From positions 1,640,043 through 1,704,042 of the forward strand of contig NZ_JAFMTB010000001.1 of NCBI RefSeq assembly GCF_017916475.1: a DNA stretch of 64,000 nt. The letters are read 5' to 3'. This DNA comes from Patulibacter sp. SYSU D01012 (GTDB lineage Bacteria; Actinomycetota; Thermoleophilia; Solirubrobacterales; Solirubrobacteraceae). Shown piece after piece: positions 35,997 through 45,456 of this stretch. The stretch's first letter is position 1, and every line of letters starts with the position of its first letter. A program made the translations under genes and the position numbers. The notes below the pieces were generated by a model, which saw only the letters and a program-made list of their open reading frames with translations, made no database searches and was not told the origin of the DNA.

Positions 35997-36980
35997 TCAG
36001 GGGCGCACGCGGAGCCGCGCGCGGACGCGCGTCGAGCCCGCGATCCCGTCCCTCAGGCGCAGGGTGAGGGTGACCGTCACGCGGGCGGTGCGGCCGCCGC
36101 GCAGCCGTCGCCCGTCTCCGGGGACGGGACGCAGGAGGACCGACGCCGCACCGGCGCGGCGGACGCGCGCGGCGCCCCACGCCACGGTGCGCGTCCGGCC
36201 GCCGGCACGCACCGTGGCGGCGGCCTCGAGCCGGCCGCCAGCGGGCACCTGCACCTGCGCGGCGATCGCGCGGCCCGGGCGGGCGCTCAGCGTCGGGGCG
36301 ACCAGCCGCGGCCGCCCGGCCGGGCCGGCGGCGCGCTTGTGGAAGGCGCAGCGGAAGCGGCCGGGCGCGCCGACGGGGCTGCCGCCGGCGAACCCGCCGC
36401 GGTCGCGGTTGTCGTAGACCGTGACGACCTGCAGCGTCGCCGGCGCGGGGTTGGCGTTCGAGCCCGCGGCGGCGCTGCCCGTCGTCGTGGTGAAGGGCGT
36501 CGAGGAGATCTCGCGCAGGTCCTGGCCGGCGTCGACGAGCGCGGTCGACGGCCGGTCGTCGCGCCGCCCGGAGAGCCGCACGCGCGGGGCAGCGCCGAGG
36601 AGCTGCGCCGCGCTGGGCAGCCAGCCGCCGGCGCGGACGCACGCCTGCGACGCCGCGGCGACGGTGCCCGTCCCGCGGACGTCGCGGTCCAGGCACCACG
36701 TGCCCAGCGCGGCGGCGCCCGACGGGCAGCCCAGGCGCGCGCGGTCGGCGCTCGTCGTGCCGATCCGGGCGGCGGTGCGGGCCTTCGCGACCGTGGGGAT
36801 GGCGTCGGCGGGCAGCTTGGCGTCGCGGTCCAGCCGCACGACGCGGCCGGGCGCCGGGTCGCGCACGGGGACGTCGGCGGCGCCGCCGAAGCTCGTCCCG
36901 GTGGCGGCGAAGACGGCGGCCGTCGTGGCGGTCGCGAGGGCGAGGCCGCCGAGGGCGGTGGGGAGGGCGGGGGCGCGCAC
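35997..36980 (-). CDS. Exported Cys protein with GGWLPSA/FAGG signature (copy 1)
   Basis: 327 aa from a GTG at 36980. N-terminal hydrophobic segment (LGGLALATATTAAVFAATG). The central domain has LDRDAKLPADAIPTVAKA, LGTWCLDRDV, ACVRAGGWLPSAAQLLGAA and TVYDNRDRGGFAGG...RFRCAF. The same order of motifs occurs in the protein at 55750-56541, so they are paralogues. Here a C-terminal basic beta-domain is added (ending RVRARLRVRP). The Cys positions suggest disulfides outside the cell. No known family. It starts 2 nt after the stop of the propeller protein upstream, forming a two-gene unit. Confidence 0.7.
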   Translation of the reverse strand: MRAPALPTALGGLALATATTAAVFAATGTSFGGAADVPVRDPAPGRVVRLDRDAKLPADAIPTVAKARTAARIGTTSADRARLGCPSGAAALGTWCLDRDVRGTGTVAAASQACVRAGGWLPSAAQLLGAAPRVRLSGRRDDRPSTALVDAGQDLREISSTPFTTTTGSAAAGSNANPAPATLQVVTVYDNRDRGGFAGGSPVGAPGRFRCAFHKRAAGPAGRPRLVAPTLSARPGRAIAAQVQVPAGGRLEAAATVRAGGRTRTVAWGAARVRRAGAASVLLRPVPGDGRRLRGGRTARVTVTLTLRLRDGIAGSTRVRARLRVRP

Positions 36981-36982
36981 GG

Positions 36983-38932
36983 TCAGCGGTCCTTCGGGGC
37001 GGGGCGGCGCGGGCCGGCGACCCGGACGCGGAAGCGGAAGCTCGCGACGTTGCCGGCGGCGTCCTGGGTGCGGACGACGATCGAGCGGCGTCCGCCGGTG
37101 GCGTACGCGTGGCTCGCCCGCCGGGTGCGGCCCTCGGTCGTCTCGTCGTCGCCCCAGTCGACCGTCGTGCCGCCGGGCGCGACGCCGGACGCCCGCTTGC
37201 CGCCGGGGTCCTTCACGGTCACGCGGACGCGCCGACCCGCGACCGTCGCGGTGGCGACGGGGCGCCGCCGGTCGGTGCCGAACGTCGCCTCGGGCGACGC
37301 GGTGTCGCCGCCGCCGGTGCGGCTGGTGGCGACGATCTGCACGCGGTGGGTGCCGTCGCGCAGCGCGCCGGTCGGCACGCGGAACGTGCGCGCGAAGACG
37401 CGGCGGGCGACGACCCGTCCGTCGACCCGCACGGTGTAGTGGCGCGGCCGCGGGTCGTTGACCGGCGGCATCCAGGCGACGAGCGGCCGCCGGGCGTTCG
37501 TCCAGTCGCCGGGCGTCTCGACGACGAACGGCACGGGCGGCGCGTCGACGCGGGCGACGGCGATCTGGCGCTCGTCGGCCTGCCCCTGCCCGAAGGCGAC
37601 GAGGGCGTTGCCGTTGCCGGCGCCGGCGAGGTCGAGCTCGGTGACCGGCCCGCCGGCGCGGCCGGACACGCCCTGCGTGCTCGTCACCGTCGCGGCGTCG
37701 AGCTCGCGGACGACGACGCGGCCGCCGCCCTCGCCCGTGGCCGCCGCGACGACGCCGCGGGCGTCGACGCCCTGGGCGGCCACCGGGGCGGGAGTGGCCA
37801 GGGCAGGCCCCAGGTCCGCCAGGGCGGGCGCCGACGCCTGGCTGCCCTGCGCGATCCGCAGGGACCCGGTCTGCTCCCAGGCGGTCAGCAGGCCGAAGCG
37901 GCCGCCCAGGCCGACGCTGGGCGCGCCCGGGGCGCCGCCGCCGTCGCCGACGGGCTGCGCCTCGCCGAAGCTGCGGCCGTTGCCGCTCTCGGGCTCGTCG
38001 AGCTGCGCGACGAGCACGCGCGGCGGCAGCGCGCGGACGCTCGGGTCGGGCTGCTGGCGCAGCGCCACCACGGCGCGCCCGGCGTCGGTCATGCGGACGG
38101 CCAGCGCGTCGGCGGCCCCGCGCTGCGGCGCGCCCCCGAGCGTCGTCGGACTGACCGGCAGCACGGTCCCCAGGCGCGAGCCGAAGACGCGGCGCGCCCA
38201 CACGCGGTCCTGCAGCTGCTCGTCCGGCTCCTGCCAGGCGACCACGGCGTCGCCGTCGGCGGCGATCGCCACCTTCGGCCCGCTGGCGGCGGTCGGCTGG
38301 CGCAGCGGGGTGGTCGCGACGCGGTTGGCGGGCACGCCCAGGCCGCTCCAGCGCGAGCCGTCGAAGCGGGCGAGCTTGATCTGGCTCGTCACGTACCCGG
38401 CGCCGAGCACCGGGTGGGTGAAGGCGGTGACCTTCTCGTACGCCAGGATCGCGTCGCCGCCGGGCGCCATCGCGAGCGCCGGGTACGCGGCGCGCGCGTC
38501 GCCGATCGTGAAGTCGACGAGCGTGGGCGGCAGGAACCGCGAGCTGCCGCGCGGCAGGACCGCGGAGTACAGCGAGTCCTGGTTCGGCGGTCCCTGCTGC
38601 ACCCAGGTGACGACGAGGCGGCCGTCGTTCGCCGCGCCGATCCGCGGCCAGGACGACGTGAAGCGCTGGCCGACGTCCACCCGCTGCGGCGCGTCCCACG
38701 TCTCGCCGTCGTAGCGCGCGGCGTAGACGTGGGGGACGCCCGCCTCGTAGCGGCGGAAGACGACGCCGCCGGTGCCGTCGGGCGCCATCGCGACCCCGCC
38801 GAGGTCGGCGATGGCGGGATCGGGGCCGGCGATCGTCGTGGCCGCGCCGACGCGGGCGTCGGCGGCGGCGGGCACGGCGAGGGCGGCGACCGTGGCCGCG
38901 ACCACGAGCGCCGCGGGGAGGGGGCGCGACAT
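36983..38932 (-). CDS. Secreted beta-propeller protein with PKD-like C-terminus
   Basis: 649 aa. Signal peptide ending AAADA. Residues about 30-440 contain repeats of the type GVAMAPDGTGGVVFRRYE / KVAIAADGDAVVAWQEPD, typical of blades of a propeller. Then a fibronectin-like segment (RPLVAWMPPVNDPRPRHYTVRVDG) and a PKD-like domain (TVDWGDDETTEGRTRRASHAYATGG ... RTQDAAGNVASF in two parts). No catalytic motif. Exported, perhaps surface-bound. First gene of a two-gene operon. A TACCGT -10-like box lies close upstream of the ATG. Confidence 0.75.
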   Translation of the reverse strand: MSRPLPAALVVAATVAALAVPAAADARVGAATTIAGPDPAIADLGGVAMAPDGTGGVVFRRYEAGVPHVYAARYDGETWDAPQRVDVGQRFTSSWPRIGAANDGRLVVTWVQQGPPNQDSLYSAVLPRGSSRFLPPTLVDFTIGDARAAYPALAMAPGGDAILAYEKVTAFTHPVLGAGYVTSQIKLARFDGSRWSGLGVPANRVATTPLRQPTAASGPKVAIAADGDAVVAWQEPDEQLQDRVWARRVFGSRLGTVLPVSPTTLGGAPQRGAADALAVRMTDAGRAVVALRQQPDPSVRALPPRVLVAQLDEPESGNGRSFGEAQPVGDGGGAPGAPSVGLGGRFGLLTAWEQTGSLRIAQGSQASAPALADLGPALATPAPVAAQGVDARGVVAAATGEGGGRVVVRELDAATVTSTQGVSGRAGGPVTELDLAGAGNGNALVAFGQGQADERQIAVARVDAPPVPFVVETPGDWTNARRPLVAWMPPVNDPRPRHYTVRVDGRVVARRVFARTFRVPTGALRDGTHRVQIVATSRTGGGDTASPEATFGTDRRRPVATATVAGRRVRVTVKDPGGKRASGVAPGGTTVDWGDDETTEGRTRRASHAYATGGRRSIVVRTQDAAGNVASFRFRVRVAGPRRPAPKDR

Positions 38933-39038
38933 CGGCGGGCACGGTAGCCCAGCGTCATGGGGTGTTCACGCCGTCGCGAGCGGTTTCACCCCCTGGTCAC
39001 AACGCCGCGGACGTTCGGTCGATGCCGTCGGCGGGACG

Positions 39039-39071
39039 GTTCACCGGACGGTCACGCGGCGGTCACGCCGC
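39039..39071 (+). promoter_or_regulatory. Triple 11-nt PHO-box-like direct repeat
   Basis: Three contiguous 11-mers, GTTCACCGGAC, GGTCACGCGGC and GGTCACGCCGC, with a further pair 11 nt apart at 38984/38995. They lie between the divergent propeller gene and the beta-helix gene. This is the textbook layout of a Streptomyces PhoP site. CATGAC sits 21 nt after the second unit, close to but not matching the -10 seen at the five other boxes. Confidence 0.6.
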
Positions 39072-39274
39072 GGATCCATGACGACAGCGCGGCAACCGAC
39101 CGGGCGTCTGGTTCAGGTGTTGACGTGCAGGTTGCGCTCGTACTGACGTCCGCGGTCCCAGGATCTTGACGACTCGGCCGGGGCGAGCCGGTGGGGTGGG
39201 CGCCGGCCGCCGACCGGCGTCCCGGGCGCCCCGACCGCGGGACCGCCCCGCCCCAGCAGACCCAGGAGTCACCC

Positions 39275-39931
39275 ATGCCGAAGTCCTCACGCGTCCTCGC
39301 CGCCGTCGCGGCCGCGGGCGTCCTGTCCCTCGCCGCCGCGGGCGCCGCCGGCGCCGCCGAGCCCGCCGAGCCGACGCTGTGCGACGGCGTCCTGACCGGC
39401 GTCGTCGCCGGCGACGTCATCGTCCCGTACGACGCCACGTGCACCCTGCGCGGCGCCCTCGTGCGCGGCGCCGTCACGTCCGAGCCCGACGCCGCGGGCC
39501 TGGTCGTCGACCGCAGCGTCGTCGCCGGCGACGTGGCGGCCGACGCGGTGCACCGCGTCGAGATCCGACGCTCCGCCCTGCGCGGCGCCCTGGGCGTGGT
39601 CGAGGCGCGCGACGGCGCGACCGTCACGTCGTCCGTCGTCGCCGGGCCCGCCACCCTGGCGGGCACGGGGGGCGGGCTGGTCGTCGGCGGCGACACCGCC
39701 GCGCTCGGCAACGCCTTCGGCGACGGGCTGACGGTCAGCGGCGGCTCGGCCGGTGGAACGATCGCGCGCAACGTCGTGCGCGGCGACCTGCGCGTCTCCG
39801 GCGTGGCGGGAGCGCTCGTCGTCCGGCGCAACCTCGTGACGGGCGAGCTCGGGTGCGCCGACAACACGCCGGCGCCGACCGGCGGCGGCAACGTCGCCGG
39901 CGCCGCGACGGGGCAGTGCGCGGCGCTCTGA
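39275..39931 (+). CDS. Small secreted beta-helix-like protein
   Basis: 218 aa from the ATG at 39275 (AGGAG 8 nt upstream). Signal peptide LAAVAAAGVLSLAAAGAAGAA. The mature part is built of short repeats with Gly turns and alternating Val/Leu (LTGVVAGDVIVPYDATCTL, LVVDRSVVAGDVAADAV, GLTVSGGSAGGTIARNVV), as in right-handed beta-helices or bactofilin-like domains. Cys near both ends. Function unknown. It is probably expressed from the PHO-box-like region upstream. Confidence 0.7.
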   Translation: MPKSSRVLAAVAAAGVLSLAAAGAAGAAEPAEPTLCDGVLTGVVAGDVIVPYDATCTLRGALVRGAVTSEPDAAGLVVDRSVVAGDVAADAVHRVEIRRSALRGALGVVEARDGATVTSSVVAGPATLAGTGGGLVVGGDTAALGNAFGDGLTVSGGSAGGTIARNVVRGDLRVSGVAGALVVRRNLVTGELGCADNTPAPTGGGNVAGAATGQCAAL

Positions 39932-40012
39932 GCCCGCGACTTCACCGCCTGATCACGCCCGCCCGCGCGCCCGTTCCTCAGTGAGATCGTCGCAGCCGAT
40001 GTTGTCGTCGAT

Positions 40013-40056
40013 CGTCACGGATTGTTCACGGACGAGCGCGTGACGCGGAGCACGAT
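40013..40056 (+). promoter_or_regulatory. PHO-box promoter of pstS-like gene 1
   Basis: CGTCACGGATT and GTTCACGGACG are adjacent 11-mers (40013-40034). TTCAC is followed after exactly 21 nt by CACGAT (40051-40056), a -10-like hexamer. Another pair 11 nt apart lies at 39940-39961. The start codon is 81 nt further on. Confidence 0.65.
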
Positions 40057-40136
40057 GGTCGCGCCGGGAGCCCCGACGGCCCCCGGCGCGGCCGCCGTCC
40101 GGCGGCCGGTCCCTCCAGCGTCACCAGGAGACAGCG

Positions 40137-41468
40137 ATGCGGTTCAACAGCACCATCCGCGGGGCGATCGCGGCGGCCGGCGTGGCCGTCGCGATCGCGG
40201 CGGTCCCGGGCAGCGCCAACGCGGCGTTCGACCCCAGCAACGACACCCGCTGCGAGAACGCAGCGTCGATCAAGGGCGTCGGCGCGTCCTTCCAGCGCCA
40301 GGCGCAGCTGGCGTGGGGCGCCACGCTCCTCTCGCCCGACCCGGGCGGCCCCGAGGCCCAGGGCTTCGGCTACGACACGACGACGGGCTGCTCCGCCTTC
40401 CAGGTCGGCGGGCTCTCCGTCAGCTACGAGCCGCGCGGCTCGGGCGACGGCCGCAAGGCCATGGGCGCGTCGACCGTCGCCGGCGAGGCCGGCGTGCGCA
40501 ACACGAACTACGCCTTCGCCGGTGCCGACGAGCCCCCGACGGCCGGGCAGCTCGCCGCCGCCAACGCCGGCCCGTCCACGGCCACGACCGACGACGCCAC
40601 GCTGCGGACGATCCCGGTCGCCCAGTCGGCGGTCGCGGTGACCGTCAAGCTGCCGGCGGGCTGCACGCTCGCGCAGAGCACGACGGCCCGCGCGATCACC
40701 AAGGCGCGGCTCGAGGGCGCCTTCGCCGGCGACGTCGCGTACGACACGTGGGGCGAGATCCTGCCGTCGATCGCCGGCAGCGGCTGCGCCGCCAAGCCGG
40801 TCCAGCGCGTCGTCCGCCTGGACTCCTCCGGCACGACGTTCGCGTTCAAGCAGTACCTGGCGGCGGCCAACCCGTCCCGGGGCTGGAGCGGGCTGTCGAA
40901 CACCGCCTGGCCGAACGAGTCGACGGATCCCGTCGTCCGCGGCGCGGCGAACGGCGCCGGCGCCCTGCTGGACGCCCTCAGCGCCCAGACCGACGGCGGC
41001 ATCGGCTACGCCGACCTGGCGTCCGCTCGCAGCCGCGCCTACGACTGGGCCGGCGCGTCCGACAGCACGGTCTGGCTGTACACCCAGCGCATCAGCGACA
41101 ACGCCTCGCGCGGCCCGGCGCGGAGCAACACCGCCGGCACCACCGACACGGGCGCCAACTGTGCGGCGGTGTCGTACGGCACGCTGCCGTCGACGACGGA
41201 CAGCTGGAGCGCGGTCACGGGTGTCGCCACGGGGGACGACTACGGCATCTGCGCGCTGACGTACGCGCTCGCGTGGGAGCGTCCGTCGCTGGCCAACGTC
41301 GGGTCGCTGCAGCCGGCGATCACGCAGGGCCAGGCGCGCGCCACGAAGGACTACCTGGACTACGCGATCAACGGTGGTCAGGGCCAGCTCGCCGCGCGCG
41401 GCTACTCGCCGCTGCCGACGGCCGTGCGCACCCAGGCGCAGGCCGGCGTGAACGCGGTGGACTGGTAG
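40137..41468 (+). CDS. PstS-like phosphate-binding protein (divergent, copy 1)
   Basis: 443 aa with a signal peptide (AAAGVAVAIAAVPGSANA). PstS landmarks: IKGVGASFQRQAQ, PRGSGDGRKAMGAS, VRLDSSGTTFAFKQYLAA (phosphate loop) and DGGIGYADLAS. It should bind phosphate outside the cell. It lacks the lipobox Cys and has an insert rich in Ser/Thr near the middle. Its closest relative in the window is the PstS-like protein at 45457. No transporter genes follow, so it may scavenge phosphate or act as a sensor rather than serve a dedicated ABC permease. Confidence 0.82.
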   Translation: MRFNSTIRGAIAAAGVAVAIAAVPGSANAAFDPSNDTRCENAASIKGVGASFQRQAQLAWGATLLSPDPGGPEAQGFGYDTTTGCSAFQVGGLSVSYEPRGSGDGRKAMGASTVAGEAGVRNTNYAFAGADEPPTAGQLAAANAGPSTATTDDATLRTIPVAQSAVAVTVKLPAGCTLAQSTTARAITKARLEGAFAGDVAYDTWGEILPSIAGSGCAAKPVQRVVRLDSSGTTFAFKQYLAAANPSRGWSGLSNTAWPNESTDPVVRGAANGAGALLDALSAQTDGGIGYADLASARSRAYDWAGASDSTVWLYTQRISDNASRGPARSNTAGTTDTGANCAAVSYGTLPSTTDSWSAVTGVATGDDYGICALTYALAWERPSLANVGSLQPAITQGQARATKDYLDYAINGGQGQLAARGYSPLPTAVRTQAQAGVNAVDW

Positions 41469-41480
41469 CACGCTGCACCG

Positions 41481-41502
41481 CCGCGCACCCTCGGGTGCGC
41501 GG
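41481..41502 (+). terminator. Terminator hairpin after pstS-like gene 1
   Basis: A 9-bp perfect stem CCGCGCACC/GGTGCGCGG with a CTCG tetraloop, 12 nt after the stop codon. Confidence 0.65.
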
Positions 41503-41706
41503 CCCGCAGGTAGGACGAGCCGGTGGGCGACCAGGACGCCCGCCGGCTCGCGGCGTTCCGGGCCAGAGCGCCGACCGACGGCGACCGCCTCGGCACCGCT
41601 TCCGCCCGACGAGCGCGTACGTCGTCACCAGGTCTTCACAACGCGCGCCGACGTCGGCCCTCGACGACAACTCGCCGTGAACAACGACCGTCAGACTTCG
41701 CACGAT

Positions 41707-41739
41707 GTTCACGGCTGGTCGCAGGGTGCGGACTAGCGT
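41707..41739 (+). promoter_or_regulatory. PHO-box promoter of the 1.1-kaa propeller gene
   Basis: GATGTTCACGG with CTTCGC one 11-nt unit upstream; 21 nt after TTCAC stands TAGCGT (41734-41739). The ATG inside this box (41705) is not a start codon. The true start is at 41792. Confidence 0.65.
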
Positions 41740-41791
41740 GCCCCGCCGTGACGGGCCGCACCCCGCGGCCCACGACCAGGAGCGTGGTGCG

Positions 41792-44700
41792 ATGTTCGGC
41801 AGCAGACGGCGGCGACGGGACGGGCGGCCGCCACGCGGACGGTGGGCGGGGGCGACGCTCGGCGCCGCGACGCTGGCCCTCGTGGCCGCGGCGCCCGCGA
41901 CGGCCACGCCGAGCTCGGGGATCCTGCCCGGCTCGCGCCTGACGGTCATGGCCGGCTCGACGATGGGCGTGACCGCGACCGCCGTGCACGGCACCGCCGC
42001 GTACCTGGGCGGCCAGTTCGGGAGCATCGGCTACCGCGCCCCGGGGATCGCCGCGTTCTCGTCCAGCACCGGACGCCCCGATCCCACGGTGCCGGAGCTC
42101 GAAGCGGTCGCGGCGAACGCCGTCGCGTCGGCCGAGCGCGTCGTGCCCGACGGCGACGGCGGCGTCTACGCGCTCGGGCTCGCCAACGGCAACACGGGCA
42201 GCGGCGCGGTGGCGGTCGAGGGTGTGCCGGTCGGCGCCCGCTGGCTGCATCTGGGCGCGGACGGGCGCCCGGACCGCACGCTGACGCCCCGCTTCGCGCG
42301 TCCTTCGGGCGAGGTGTCCGTGAGGGACGTCGTCGTCGGCCGCGACGGCACGCGCTACGTCGCCGGCGACTTCACGGCGGTCGACGGGCAGCCGCGAGCG
42401 GGTCTGGCGGCGATCGACGCCGACGGCCGCCTGACGGACTGGGCGCCCGCGGTCACGGGCGGCGGGGTCGGCCGGCTCGCGATCGTGGGGGACGGCATCG
42501 TCCTCGTCGGCACGTTCCTGCAGCCGTTCACGGCGGTCGCCGGACAGGCGCGCGCGGGCCTCGCCCTCGTCGACGCCGCGACGGGCGCCCCGCGGCCGTG
42601 GGCGCCGTCGGGACTCACGCAGGAGGACGCCGACAGGGGCGTGGCCGTCGACGGGCAGACGGTGCTCCTCGCCTCGGCACGCCGCGTGCAGGTCGTCACC
42701 ACGACGGGTGCCGGGACGCCCCGCGACCTGCGCCTGCGGCGCGACGACGAGGCGGGCGAGATCAGGGCGATCGCCGTGCACGGCGGCAAGCTGTACGTCG
42801 CCGGGGACTTCCGGCAGCTCGGGGCGCAGGACGACCGCCCCGCCCGGAGCTTCGTCGCCGAGGTCGACCCGGCCACCGGCAACGCCACGGACTGGGCGCC
42901 GAGCGTCACCGCGGCGTCGGGGGCCATGGCCCTGGCGGTCACCGACGGCCGACTCTACGTGGCGTACGACCAGCTGCGCCAGTCCGCCGAGGCCGGTCGT
43001 CCGTGCGGCCTGGTCGCCCTCGACCGCGCCACCGGTCGCCGTGACGACACCTTCTCGACGGGCATCAACGGAACACGCCTGGAGTGTGGGTCGGGCACCA
43101 CGTCCGTCGCAAGCGCCGGTGCCCGCGTCTGGGCCGCCGGCACCTTCTCGAAGGTCGCCGTCGAGCGGCGGGACGGGCTCGCGGCGATCGACGTCGCCAA
43201 GGACGAGCTCCTGCCGTGGGCGCCGACGCTCCGCGACGACCTGATCGAGCCGAACGTCCGGGACCTGCTCGTCAGCCGCGACGGCGCGACGGTGTACCTG
43301 GCGATCGAGGACTACGACTCGCTGCAGATCAACGGCGTGGACCGCCGGTCCGTGGCCGCGGTCGCGGCGACGGGCGCCGCGAACCGCGCGCAGGACGTGC
43401 GCCCGTGGGACCCGGCGCCGCAGGGCGTCGTCCAGGCGCTCGACGCCTCGCCGGACGGCGAGCGGATCTACCTGGGCGGGTCGTTCTGGGCGCTCGGCGA
43501 GACGTCGCGCGCCAACCTCGCCGCGGTCGCCGCAGGCGGGGCCGGCGCGCCGACGACGTGGGCGCCTGAGCCCGACGGCGGCGTTCTCGACCTGCAGGTC
43601 GCCGGCGACGGGACGGTCTACGCCGGCGGCGGCTTCACGCAGCTCGGCGGCCAGGCGCGGAACGGACTGGGCGCGATCACCGCCGACGGCACGGTCACGG
43701 CCTGGGACCCGCAGCTCGACCCGGCCGCCGTCGACGACGGCGTGCAGGATCTGGCCCTGGGCCCGGACAGCGTGTACGTCGCCGGCGGCTTCACGGGCAC
43801 GATCGGCGGCGCGAGCCGCCGCAACCTCGCCGAGCTGCGCCGGTCGGACGCGTCGGCGACGGCCTGGGATCCGCAGGCGCGCGGGACGGCGCGGACGGTC
43901 AGTCGTCTGGCCGACGGGAGCGTGTACGTGATCGGGCCGGACCGCATCGGGGACGCGGACCGTCCTGGTGGCGCGGCCGCGTTCGCGCCCGACGGCACGC
44001 TGACCGCGTGGAAGCCGACCGGCAACGCCAGCAACGCCTTCCAGGGATCGGCCGAGGTCCGCGACGTCGCCGGTCAGGTCGTGGTGCCGTTCCGCACGTC
44101 GCCGGCCATCGACGGCGTGCCGCAGACCGGCTTCGCGCTCTACGGCCCGGCGACGGCGCCGAAGGCCGCGTCGCCCGCCGTGCCGCCCGTCGTCGCGGGT
44201 CTGCCGGTGGCCGACTCGCGCCTGACGTGCGCGGGCGGCGCGTACGACGGCAGCCGTCCGCTGCAGCGCAGCTACGCGTGGCTGCGCGACGGGCAGCCGA
44301 TCACCGGGCAGACGGCGGTGACGTACACGACGCGCGCGGCCGACGTGGGCCGGGCGCTCAGCTGCCGCGAGCGGGTGGAGAACCCGGCCGGCGCGCTGCA
44401 GACCGAGAGCGCGCGGGTGCGGATCGTGGCCGGCACGCCGGTCAGCGACGCGCCGCCGTCCGTCACCGGCACGGCGCAGCCGGGCAGCACGCTGACGTGC
44501 GACCGCGGGCTGTGGTCGAACGACCCGGACGCGTTCACGTACGCCTGGCTGCGCGACGGGACCGCGCTCGACGGGCAGACCGGCGCGACGTTCGCGGTGA
44601 CGGACGGCGACGTCGCCCACGCGCTGGCGTGCACGGTCGTCGGCGCGAACGCCGTCGGCGTGTCGAAGCCGGCGCGCTCCGCGGCCGTCACGGTCACCCG

Positions 44701-45169
44701 CCCCAGCACCGGGGGCGGGGGCGGGGGCGGGAACGAGCAGCCGTCCGGGGGCGGCGGGCAGCAGGAGCAGCCGCGGGGCGGCCCGTCCGGGCCCCCGCCG
44801 CCCGGCCCCACGCCCGGAGGCCCTCAGCCGCAGCCCCGCCCGCCGGTGACGCCGAGGCCGACCGTGACGGTGGGGCGCGCCGCGGCGGCGAAGGGGCGGG
44901 CGTTCACGCTGCGCCTGACGCCCTCGGGGTCCGGCCGGGTGACGGTCGTCGCGACGGTGCAGGCGGGCAGGAAGACGGTCACCGTGGCCACGGGCCGCGG
45001 CGCGGTGCGGGCCGGGAAGGCCGCGACCGTCGCGATGAAGGCGACGAAGGCCGGCACGCGGGCGCTGAGGCGCGGCCGGACGGCGAAGGTCACGTTCCGG
45101 GTGACGTTCACGGCCGCGGACGGCACGACGGGCGCCACGACGAAGAGCGTGCGCGTGAAGGTGCGGTGA
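41792..45169 (+). CDS. Large secreted multi-blade propeller protein with Ig-like and basic C-terminal domains
   Basis: 1125 aa from the ATG at 41792 with AGGAG upstream. Signal peptide ATLGAATLALVAAAPATATP. Residues about 50-790 are repeats of the delta-60/propeller type: TRYVAGDFTAVDGQPRAGLAAID ... DWAP, KLYVAGDFRQLGAQ, TVYAGGGFTQLGGQARNGLGAI, SVYVAGGFTGTIGG. Two Ig-like repeats follow (SYAWLRDGQPITGQTA and TYAWLRDGTALDGQTG, each with paired Cys), then a Gly/Pro/Gln linker. The last 100 residues are the basic beta-domain also found at the end of the next PstS-like protein. It is probably exported and surface-retained. No enzyme motif. Confidence 0.82.
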   Translation: MFGSRRRRRDGRPPRGRWAGATLGAATLALVAAAPATATPSSGILPGSRLTVMAGSTMGVTATAVHGTAAYLGGQFGSIGYRAPGIAAFSSSTGRPDPTVPELEAVAANAVASAERVVPDGDGGVYALGLANGNTGSGAVAVEGVPVGARWLHLGADGRPDRTLTPRFARPSGEVSVRDVVVGRDGTRYVAGDFTAVDGQPRAGLAAIDADGRLTDWAPAVTGGGVGRLAIVGDGIVLVGTFLQPFTAVAGQARAGLALVDAATGAPRPWAPSGLTQEDADRGVAVDGQTVLLASARRVQVVTTTGAGTPRDLRLRRDDEAGEIRAIAVHGGKLYVAGDFRQLGAQDDRPARSFVAEVDPATGNATDWAPSVTAASGAMALAVTDGRLYVAYDQLRQSAEAGRPCGLVALDRATGRRDDTFSTGINGTRLECGSGTTSVASAGARVWAAGTFSKVAVERRDGLAAIDVAKDELLPWAPTLRDDLIEPNVRDLLVSRDGATVYLAIEDYDSLQINGVDRRSVAAVAATGAANRAQDVRPWDPAPQGVVQALDASPDGERIYLGGSFWALGETSRANLAAVAAGGAGAPTTWAPEPDGGVLDLQVAGDGTVYAGGGFTQLGGQARNGLGAITADGTVTAWDPQLDPAAVDDGVQDLALGPDSVYVAGGFTGTIGGASRRNLAELRRSDASATAWDPQARGTARTVSRLADGSVYVIGPDRIGDADRPGGAAAFAPDGTLTAWKPTGNASNAFQGSAEVRDVAGQVVVPFRTSPAIDGVPQTGFALYGPATAPKAASPAVPPVVAGLPVADSRLTCAGGAYDGSRPLQRSYAWLRDGQPITGQTAVTYTTRAADVGRALSCRERVENPAGALQTESARVRIVAGTPVSDAPPSVTGTAQPGSTLTCDRGLWSNDPDAFTYAWLRDGTALDGQTGATFAVTDGDVAHALACTVVGANAVGVSKPARSAAVTVTRPSTGGGGGGGNEQPSGGGGQQEQPRGGPSGPPPPGPTPGGPQPQPRPPVTPRPTVTVGRAAAAKGRAFTLRLTPSGSGRVTVVATVQAGRKTVTVATGRGAVRAGKAATVAMKATKAGTRALRRGRTAKVTFRVTFTAADGTTGATTKSVRVKVR

Positions 45170-45190
45170 CGCTCGCGCGGTGAACGGCGA

Positions 45191-45218
45191 CACGGGCCGG
45201 CCCACGCGCCGGCCCGTG
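45191..45218 (+). terminator. Terminator hairpin after the propeller gene
   Basis: An 11-bp perfect stem CACGGGCCGGC/GCCGGCCCGTG with a 6-nt loop, 21 nt after the stop. Confidence 0.65.
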
Positions 45219-45366
45219 GCCGGTCCTGTGCTATTCGCGCGTCCGCGTCAACGCCCCACGGGGGCGGCGCGCCCGGGGCGGCGCTCGACGGTCGCTCGAC
45301 GCCCGGTACGACCGGACGAACGTTGACGACGACGATGACAAAACGGTCTCCGGTCGACCACGTGAT

Positions 45367-45399
45367 GTTCACAAGGCGGGCGCCGCCGCTGACCAGAGT
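45367..45399 (+). promoter_or_regulatory. PHO-box promoter of pstS-like gene 2
   Basis: TGATGTTCACAAGG; TTCAC at 45368-45372 is followed after exactly 21 nt by CAGAGT (45394-45399). GACCAC stands one 11-nt unit upstream. The gene starts 57 nt later. Confidence 0.6.
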
Positions 45400-45456
45400 G
45401 CGCGTGCCGGGCGGCGACGTCGCCCGCTTGCCACCGCTCAGGAGCACGAACACACG

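Noticed and set aside
41705-41791. ATG at 41705 as the start of the 1.1-kaa propeller protein
   Set aside because: It is part of the GATGTTCAC promoter box shared with four other genes. The signal peptide and a ribosome site fit the ATG at 41792.
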